The notes under the pieces: generated by a model
The model's input: the letters and a program-made list of their open reading frames with translations, nothing else
Database searches by the model: none
Told to the model about the DNA's origin: nothing
Shown: in pieces, positions 7,017 to 11,378 of the stretch
Layout of the letters: the number at the start of each line of letters is the position of its first letter
How positions within the stretch are numbered: position 1 is the stretch's first letter
DNA from: Desulforudis sp.
GTDB lineage: Bacteria > Bacillota > Desulfotomaculia > Desulfotomaculales > Desulforudaceae
Length of the DNA stretch: 11,378 bases
Direction: 5' to 3'
Assembly: GCA_014859075.1 (NCBI GenBank)
Contig: JACUUW010000048.1
Coordinates: forward strand, 1 to 11,378
Translations under genes and position numbers: made by a program

Positions 7017-7024
7017 GGTATATT
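6996..7024 (+). promoter_or_regulatory. Sigma-A promoter of the first sat gene (extended -10)
   Basis: TTGACG (6996-7001), 17-bp spacer, TATATT (7019-7024), preceded by TGG at 7016-7018, an extended -10 element. The expected transcript starts near 7031 and has a 5' untranslated leader of about 90 nt. That leader has a small hairpin (GGGAACT 7050-7056 with AGTTCTC 7061-7067, one G-U pair). This is the best promoter in the window and fits a highly expressed sulfate-activation gene. Confidence 0.88.
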
Positions 7025-7121
7025 GATTAACTAAAGAGGCGGTATGGACGGGAACTATTTAGTTCTCCGGGTCACAAGCTGTCGCCAAACTATTACATTC
7101 CGTTAGGAGGGGAAAGTTTTT

Positions 7122-8384
7122 ATGGCACTTCCAAACCCACATGGTCCCGAGAAAAAGCTGATGCTCCTGTTCCTGGAAGGTGCGGCCAGAGAAGCGGAAA
7201 TCGCACGCGCCGCAGGTCTCCCCAAAGTCTACATGACCTCCATGGAAACCTCTGACATCCTGATGCTTGGCATGGGTGCCTTCACTCCGCTGAGAGGCTT
7301 TATGAACAAGGCCGAGTGTCAGGGCTGCGTATTCGACCTCAAGCTTCCAGACGGTACGATGTGGCCGATGCCGGTCACCCTGTCCATTTCGGCCGACGAA
7401 CTGGCGTCATCCGGCGTGAAGGAAGGCAGCGATGTTGCGCTGATCGACCGCGAGTCCGGCGAGCTGTACGGTACCATGACGGTTGAGGAAATCTACCAGA
7501 TTGACAAGCTGGCCCAGTGCAAAGAGGTGTACAAGACCGACGACGCCGAAGGACACCCGGGTGTGGCCAAGACCATGGCGCAGGGCGAGCACAACCTCGG
7601 CGGCCCCGTCAAGGCTCTCAACGAAGGCAAGTACGGCGCCATTTATCCGAAGTACTACATGTACCCGGCCCAAAGCCGCGCCCTCTTCGAGGAAAAAGGC
7701 TGGTCACGCGTGGTGGCGTTCCAGACCCGCAACCCGATGCACCGCTCGCACGAGTACCTGGTCAAGTTCGCCCTGGAAAGCGGCAATGTTGACGGCGCGT
7801 TCATCCACGCCATCGTGGGCGCCCTGAAGGCCGGCGACATCCCCGGCGAGACCCGCGTGAAGTGCTACGAGGCGCTGATCGACAACTGGTTCCCGAAGCA
7901 GAACATCGCCCTCGGCGTGTACCCGATGGAAATGCGTTACGGCGGCCCGCGCGAGGCTTTGCTGCACGCCGTCTTCCGCCAAAACTTCGGCTGTAAATAC
8001 CTCATCGTCGGCCGCGACCACGCCGGCGTGGGCAGCTACTACGGCCCGTTCGACGCGCAGACCATCTTCGACGAACTGCGGCCGGGCGCGCTTGAATTGG
8101 CGCCGATGAAGATCAACTGGACTTTCTACTGTTACAAGTGCGAGAGCATGGCCTCCCTGATGACCTGTCCGCATGAAAAGGAAGACCGCGTGATCGTATC
8201 CGGCACCCAGTTCCGCCGGGCGATGCAGGAAGGCGCGGAGCTGCCGAAGGAATTCGGCCGTCCCGAGGTCCTGGCCATCCTGGAAGAGTACTACCAGACG
8301 GCCGAGAAGGTCGAGATCAAGAAGCATGCTTATGAGGACCTGACCCCCGAGATGCTGAAGAAGATCCAGGAAGGCAAGAAATAG
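7122..8384 (+). CDS. sat: Sulfate adenylyltransferase, bacterial dissimilatory type
   Basis: ATP sulfurylase: ATP + sulfate to adenosine 5'-phosphosulfate (APS) + pyrophosphate, the activation step of sulfate respiration in the cytoplasm. 420 residues. Motifs: QTRNPMHRSHE (201-211, with the HxxH pair His207/His210), DMRYGGPREA-like MRYGGPREALLHAVFRQN (271-288), GRDHAGVG (297-304), a probable zinc site Cys337, Cys340, Cys349, His351 (CYKC...TCPH), and SGTQFRR (360-366). The RNPMHRSHEYL and MASLMTCPHEKEDRVI segments match Desulfovibrio-type dissimilatory Sat as I remember it. ATG at 7122 has AGGAGGGG upstream (7106-7112). It is monocistronic: its own promoter before and a terminator after. aprAB and other sulfate-reduction genes are not in the window. 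Confidence 0.97.
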   Translation: MALPNPHGPEKKLMLLFLEGAAREAEIARAAGLPKVYMTSMETSDILMLGMGAFTPLRGFMNKAECQGCVFDLKLPDGTMWPMPVTLSISADELASSGVKEGSDVALIDRESGELYGTMTVEEIYQIDKLAQCKEVYKTDDAEGHPGVAKTMAQGEHNLGGPVKALNEGKYGAIYPKYYMYPAQSRALFEEKGWSRVVAFQTRNPMHRSHEYLVKFALESGNVDGAFIHAIVGALKAGDIPGETRVKCYEALIDNWFPKQNIALGVYPMEMRYGGPREALLHAVFRQNFGCKYLIVGRDHAGVGSYYGPFDAQTIFDELRPGALELAPMKINWTFYCYKCESMASLMTCPHEKEDRVIVSGTQFRRAMQEGAELPKEFGRPEVLAILEEYYQTAEKVEIKKHAYEDLTPEMLKKIQEGKK

Positions 8385-8412
8385 GACCAGAAAGTCGATA
8401 CTACCGAACCTC

Positions 8413-8456
8413 AAAGGCTCACTTCCGGTGGGACAACCAGCGGCGGTGAGCCTTTT
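8413..8456 (+). terminator. Terminator of the first sat gene
   Basis: AAAGGCTCAC (8413-8422) pairs perfectly with GTGAGCCTTT (8446-8455) around a 23-nt loop; TTTT (8453-8456) follows the GC part of the stem. It lies 28 bp after the sat stop. The A/T ends of the stem make it potentially bidirectional. Confidence 0.8.
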
Positions 8457-8608
8457 CCCACGCCGACGCCAGCCATTGTGCCGGCGGGAACGTACCCGCT
8501 TCCAGTACGACAACGCGGTATTTCAGAGAGGCGGCACCAGCTTTACACGATTCTGAACCGTTCTTGAGGCCCCTCTCGTAAAAGTTCCAGGAAATTTATA
8601 AATTCATC
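8457..8608. other. Intergenic stretch between the two sat genes, no gene seen
   Basis: This is the upstream part of the 480-bp gap between the sat genes. I find no supported coding frame or known RNA here. GAGAGG (near 8525) and CCTCTC (near 8573) could pair at long range. Base composition turns A/T-rich towards 8590, where AATTTATAAATT (8593-8604), a perfect 12-bp palindrome, sits 4 bp before the -35 of the second sat promoter and could act as an UP-like element or operator. Confidence 0.5.
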
Positions 8609-8637
8609 TTGACCCTATTAACCCAATTTGCTATGGT
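8609..8637 (+). promoter_or_regulatory. Probable sigma-A promoter of the second sat gene (extended -10)
   Basis: TTGACC (8609-8614), 17-bp spacer, TATGGT (8632-8637), with TGC at 8629-8631 giving an extended -10 motif. The predicted start of transcription is near 8644, about 220 nt before the second sat start codon. It gives the second sat gene control separate from the first. Confidence 0.7.
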
Positions 8638-8641
8638 CCGA

Positions 8642-8864
8642 ATTAGAAGCAGGTCTAATGTTTTTGCAGCAGAAAGTGCCAAAGTTCACAAACTTGCTAT
8701 GCACAATTGCCTGGTCGGCATTGGGGGACATCATCAAATGACCTCGCTCCGACAAAGGGGGTGAAAGCTTTCAGCTGGCTAGTCTGACACGCACACGGTA
8801 CCAACAGTTAGAGCACTGTGCGGGCGGTACTCTTGAAAATTTCGGCACAGAAAGGGGAAAAGGC
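8642..8864 (+). other. Long 5' leader of the second sat gene, structured, function unknown
   Basis: About 220 nt of predicted untranslated leader. It begins with ATTAGA/TCTAAT (8642-8647 with 8654-8659) followed by TTTTT (8661-8665), which resembles a weak attenuator. A second hairpin, CAATTGCC with GGCATTG (8704-8711, 8717-8723, one bulged T), and a third, ACAGT/ACTGT (8804-8808, 8815-8819), follow. GAAAGCTTTC near 8763-8772 is a 10-bp palindrome. I do not recognise any riboswitch class and see no convincing small ORF. The ribosome site AAAGGGG ends about 7 nt before the ATG at 8865. Confidence 0.4.
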
Positions 8865-10127
8865 ATGAAAATAATTGGGCATGGCGGCAAAGAGATTGTG
8901 GAAAGAGTGATGGATCCCCGGCAGGCGGTCGATAAAATCCGCGGCCTGACCCGGATTCCGATCCGCGACCAGCTCGCCCGCGAGGTGGTGATGCTGTCTT
9001 ACGGATTCTTTACCCCGCTGCAGGGTTTCATGACCAAGGCCGACGTGGACGGTGTGGTCGCGAACATGCGGCTGACCGACGGGACCGTCTGGTCGATCCC
9101 CATCGTTTTCGACCTGGCGAACGAGGAGATTGACGCCAAGAGGATCAAACAGGGTGACACCCTGCTGCTGACCTACCAGGACCAGCCGATGGCCACGCTT
9201 GACGTGGAAGAGATCTTTAGTTACGACCTCCAGAAGATGGCCGAGAAGATCTACGGCACCGCCGAGGAGAAGCACCCGGGGTGCGCCCGGACTTACAAGT
9301 ACGCCGACCGGTTCATCGGGGGCAAGGTAACCCTGGTCAACCCGCCGAAAATGTCCGAGCCGTTCGACCGGTTCTTCTTCACCCCCAGGCAGCTCCGGGC
9401 CAAGATCGCCGAAAAGGGCTGGCTGCGTTCTGTCGCCCACCAGACCAGGAACGTGCCGCACAGCGGACACGAGTGGCTCATGAAGGGTTCCTGGATCGCA
9501 TGCCACGGCGACCTCCCGGTGGAAAAAATCGTTACCGGCATTGTGGTCAGCGCGGTCATGGGCGAGAAGCGGAAGGGTGATTACATCGACGAAGCCATCG
9601 TTTTAACCCACGACGCCCTCCGGACCTACGGCTACTTCCGGGAAGACGTCCACATTACGTCCATCGTCCTGTGGGATATGCGTTACGCCGGGCCGAAAGA
9701 AGCCATCTTCCACGCCATCCTGCGGACCAACCTCGGCCTGACCCACCACATGTTCGGCCGGGACCACGCCGGCGTCGGCACCTATTACGACCCGTACGAC
9801 GCCCACCGGATTTTCGACACCATTTCCGAGGACGACCTGCGTATCAAGCCGATTCGGGTGCTGGCTTGGTGGTTCTGCCCGGTCTGCGGCGAGGTGACCT
9901 ACAGCGGGCTGTGCGGCCACACCAAGGAGCGCCAGAACTTCAGCGGCACCGTGGTCCGGAGCATCATCCAGGACGGAGTCAGGCCGCCGCGGATCATCTT
10001 TCGTCCAGAAGTGTTCGACCTCATCATGGAAACGGCCGAGAAGTACGGCTTCGGGTCGCCGTATGTCGGCGACGAATACCTGGCTAAGCGGAACCCGTTG
10101 TTTACGGTTCCTCCGCTCAAGCTTTAG
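8865..10127 (+). CDS. sat: Sulfate adenylyltransferase, archaeal (Archaeoglobus-like) type
   Basis: A second ATP sulfurylase, 420 residues, converting sulfate and ATP to APS. It keeps the active-site parts, QTRNVPHSGHE (193-203, HxxH as His199/His202), DMRYAGPKEAIFHAILRTN (271-289), GRDHAGVG (298-305), a probable zinc site Cys338, Cys341, Cys350, His352, and SGTVVR (360-365), but differs from the first copy nearly everywhere else. GHGGKEIVERV, AHQTRNVPHSGHEWLMK, THHMFGRDHAGVG and FCPVCGEVTYSGLCGHT resemble my memory of Archaeoglobus fulgidus Sat much more than Desulfovibrio-type Sat. ATG at 8865 has AAAGGGG upstream. It has its own promoter and is probably cotranscribed with the 99-residue ORF 20 bp downstream. 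Lateral transfer from archaea is an inference; base composition looks like the neighbours, so a transfer would be old. Whether it serves respiration, assimilation or the reverse reaction cannot be read from the sequence. Confidence 0.95.
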   Translation: MKIIGHGGKEIVERVMDPRQAVDKIRGLTRIPIRDQLAREVVMLSYGFFTPLQGFMTKADVDGVVANMRLTDGTVWSIPIVFDLANEEIDAKRIKQGDTLLLTYQDQPMATLDVEEIFSYDLQKMAEKIYGTAEEKHPGCARTYKYADRFIGGKVTLVNPPKMSEPFDRFFFTPRQLRAKIAEKGWLRSVAHQTRNVPHSGHEWLMKGSWIACHGDLPVEKIVTGIVVSAVMGEKRKGDYIDEAIVLTHDALRTYGYFREDVHITSIVLWDMRYAGPKEAIFHAILRTNLGLTHHMFGRDHAGVGTYYDPYDAHRIFDTISEDDLRIKPIRVLAWWFCPVCGEVTYSGLCGHTKERQNFSGTVVRSIIQDGVRPPRIIFRPEVFDLIMETAEKYGFGSPYVGDEYLAKRNPLFTVPPLKL

Positions 10128-10147
10128 CTGACAGGAGGCATAAAAAT

Positions 10148-10447
10148 ATGACTCAAGAAACCTACCCGATCAACGTATGGATTAACGAGGAACGGCTGGC
10201 TAAGCTCCAGGCCGTCAACCTGGCCGACATGGCCGAGGAAGCCTTCGCCGGCCTCAAGGTGCTGCGGGTGCCCTGCACCGAAGCGCAGCGCGACAAGGTC
10301 CTGGCCACCTTCCCGACGGCCAAGTACGACAGCGCAACCACCAAGAGCATCGAGCAGCTGCCACGGGACGTTAAGGACAAAATCTTCGATGCGGTCATCG
10401 CCAAGGGTAGTCTGAACATAATGGGCGAATTCCTTGCCCAGTACTAG
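10148..10447 (+). CDS. Small protein of unknown function, cotranscribed with the archaeal-type sat
   Basis: A 99-residue soluble protein that I do not recognise. It starts at ATG 10148 with a strong CAGGAGG (10132-10138) 9 nt upstream and only 20 bp after the sat stop, so it is almost certainly in the same transcript. The sequence is charged and probably mainly helical (INEERLAKLQAVNLADMAEEAFAG; EAQRDKVLATF; SIEQLPRDVKDKIFDAVI), with one cysteine (Cys43), no cysteine pair for metal binding, no signal peptide and no membrane segment. From memory, Archaeoglobus carries a small ORF beside sat and the APS reductase genes; homology to that ORF is untested. Role inferred from position only: sulfate activation or Sat assembly. 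Confidence 0.88.
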   Translation: MTQETYPINVWINEERLAKLQAVNLADMAEEAFAGLKVLRVPCTEAQRDKVLATFPTAKYDSATTKSIEQLPRDVKDKIFDAVIAKGSLNIMGEFLAQY

Positions 10448-10448
10448 C

Positions 10449-10462
10449 CCGGTCCGGACCGG
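10449..10462 (+). repeat. Perfect 14-bp palindrome after the small ORF
   Basis: CCGGTCCGGACCGG starts 2 bp after the TAG stop of the 99-residue ORF. It is followed by AAAGAGAA, not a U tract, so it is not an intrinsic terminator by itself. It may protect the 3' end of the sat transcript or bind protein. Confidence 0.6.
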
Positions 10463-10482
10463 AAAGAGAATCAAACCGAAAT

Positions 10483-10524
10483 GCGGCCCAGCTTCGCCCT
10501 GCCGGAGGTGGGCCGCTTGCTTGA
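10483..10524 (+). terminator. Probable terminator of the archaeal-type sat operon
   Basis: GCGGCCCA (10483-10490) pairs perfectly with TGGGCCGC (10509-10516). The stem extends past a G-G mismatch with CTTCG/CGGAG (10492-10496, 10503-10507, one G-U pair) to a 6-nt loop. The trailing TTGCTTGA is a poor U tract, so termination may be partial, but the hairpin is very stable. Confidence 0.65.
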
Positions 10525-10540
10525 CGTGTAAAGCCGGGTG

Positions 10541-10682
10541 CTCCGTTCTTTTATGGTAAAATATTGCCAGATTTTCTAGTCATCAGCAGGAATTTCGTGG
10601 TTTAGTGGTAAATAGTATTATCATCTCATAAACGTTATTAATGGTACCGATGATTTCATGTAACAACGGAGTGCCGTAGAGA
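10541..10682 (+). other. A/T-rich leader region of the pilus ATPase gene, possible promoter and paired ribosome site
   Basis: This 142-bp stretch is clearly more A/T-rich than its surroundings. CTCCGTT (10541-10547) is an exact complement of AACGGAG (10665-10671), which contains the GGAG ribosome site of the next gene, so a long transcript could mask that site. ATCATC (10620-10625) and GATGAT (10649-10654) form a nested hairpin. A TATTAT -10-like box lies at 10616-10621 but its -35 (TTTCGT, 17 bp away) is poor. No coding frame or known riboswitch is recognised. Confidence 0.35.
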
Positions 10683-11378
10683 ATGCAGGATAAGTCAGAC
10701 GACGTGCTTTTGGGATCGCGGCTGGTGGAGGAAGGCATCATCAACCCGAGCCAGTTGGAGGAGGTACTGACCCTAAACGCGGCGGGAGACGAAACCCCGC
10801 TCGGTACTATTCTCACCAGGCTGGGGTACTGCAGCGAAGACGACATCACCCGCGTGATGGCTGGGGTTCTTGGGGTCGAATTCATCTCCCTGGAGACGTA
10901 TCCGGTGGACAAGGCCGCGGCGGCCGCCGTTCCGGCCGAGGTGATAAAGCGGTACCGGGTGGCGCCCGTCGGCGTTCGAGACGGCAAGTTGGTATTGGCC
11001 ATGGAGAACCCCTCCGACATCACCGTGCTTGATGACCTGCGCTTCCTTACGGGATTCGACATTGTCCCGGTGATGGCACCCGGCAGCGAACTGGACGCCG
11101 CCGTCGAAAGGCACAGCCGGGGGCGATTGCCTTTTGAAACCGGCACCGTGGAAGAAACGCCGGCGGAATACGTCACCGTGGTGGAGGACAAGGCCTCGGA
11201 GGGGCCGGCGGTGCGGCTGGCCAACCTGATTATCGCCCAGGCGGTGGACGCGGGGGCCAGCGACATACACGTTGAACCGTATGAGCATCACCTCCGGATC
11301 CGGTTCCGGATAGACGGTGTATTGCACGATTGGTTGGAGCCTCCCCGCCGGATGCACGCCTCGCTGATTTCCCGTTAG
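10683..11378 (+). CDS. Type IV pilus / type II secretion assembly ATPase (PilB/GspE), N-terminal part only, ending in TAG
   Basis: Members of this family are cytoplasmic hexameric ATPases that power pilus or pseudopilus assembly. The 231 residues contain the N-terminal T2SSE_N/MshEN-type domain (about 8-145; LGSRLVEEGIINPSQLEEVL, and PVGVRDGKLVLAMENPSDITVLDDL) and the start of the second domain with GASDIHVEP (191-199) and LRIRFRIDGVL (204-214). The frame then ends at TAG (11376-11378) just after HASLISR, where intact members continue (I/V)K.M..LDIAE. Walker A, the Asp box, Walker B and the His box are therefore all missing; family members usually have about 550 residues. ATG at 10683 has GGAGTG 9 nt upstream. 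Either the gene is broken here by a nonsense or frameshift mutation, or there is a sequencing error; the window ends at the stop, so the rest cannot be seen. Confidence 0.85.
   Translation: MQDKSDDVLLGSRLVEEGIINPSQLEEVLTLNAAGDETPLGTILTRLGYCSEDDITRVMAGVLGVEFISLETYPVDKAAAAAVPAEVIKRYRVAPVGVRDGKLVLAMENPSDITVLDDLRFLTGFDIVPVMAPGSELDAAVERHSRGRLPFETGTVEETPAEYVTVVEDKASEGPAVRLANLIIAQAVDAGASDIHVEPYEHHLRIRFRIDGVLHDWLEPPRRMHASLISR

Noticed and set aside
7122..10127. Recent tandem duplication of sat
   Set aside because: The two proteins differ over most of their length and by lineage-specific motifs, so separate origin is more likely than duplication in place.
10553..10569. Sigma-54-like TGG...TTGC element before the pilus ATPase gene
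   Set aside because: There are 9 instead of the required 10 bases between GG and GC, and the TGGCAC block is poor.
10590..10665. tRNA-Met-like segment: GTGGTTTAGTGGTAA D-arm-like followed by CTCATAA anticodon-loop-like
   Set aside because: The anticodon stem does not pair well, the spacing is too long, and there is no GTTCRAATC T-loop or acceptor stem. Probably chance in an A/T-rich stretch, though a decayed tRNA is not excluded.

Overview
The window looks like chromosomal DNA of a sulfate-reducing Gram-positive bacterium of the Clostridia (Desulforudis / Desulfotomaculum / Pelotomaculum-like). Reasons: GC-rich genes with AGGAGG-type ribosome sites and several GTG/TTG starts; a dissimilatory-type sulfate adenylyltransferase with its own strong promoter; a lysC with an in-frame internal start as in Bacillus; and a protein with RNA-polymerase-delta-like winged-helix modules. 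The genus is inference; no database search was possible.

Layout: (1) 1-573, the 3' end of guaB (IMP dehydrogenase), closed by a good intrinsic terminator. (2) 763-2178, an unassigned protein with three tandem winged-helix-like modules, a coiled coil of about 230 residues and a basic amphipathic C-terminus. It converges on (3) 2264-3172 (minus), a PflX-type radical SAM protein. The 85-bp gap between them holds a G-rich heptamer repeat. (4) 3381-6822, a translationally coupled hom-thrB-lysC operon of the aspartate pathway; lysC very probably also makes a separate beta subunit from an internal start at 6334. (5) 7122-8384, a bacterial dissimilatory-type sat behind a near-consensus extended -10 promoter overlapped by an inverted repeat. 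(6) 8865-10127, a second sat of clearly different, Archaeoglobus-like type with its own promoter and a leader of about 220 nt, followed 20 bp later by a 99-residue protein of unknown function and a hairpin terminator. (7) 10683-11378, the N-terminal part of a type IV pilus / type II secretion assembly ATPase (PilB/GspE) that stops at TAG inside the conserved ATPase region, at the window edge.

How it fits together: hom, thrB and lysC supply homoserine, phosphohomoserine and aspartyl phosphate for threonine, methionine and lysine. The two Sat enzymes catalyse the same ATP-dependent activation of sulfate to APS but belong to different lineages and have separate promoters. The most notable points are the side-by-side bacterial and archaeal-type sat genes with a small partner ORF, the winged-helix/coiled-coil protein, and the interrupted pilus ATPase. 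I see no CRISPR array, rRNA, convincing tRNA, transposase or integrase.
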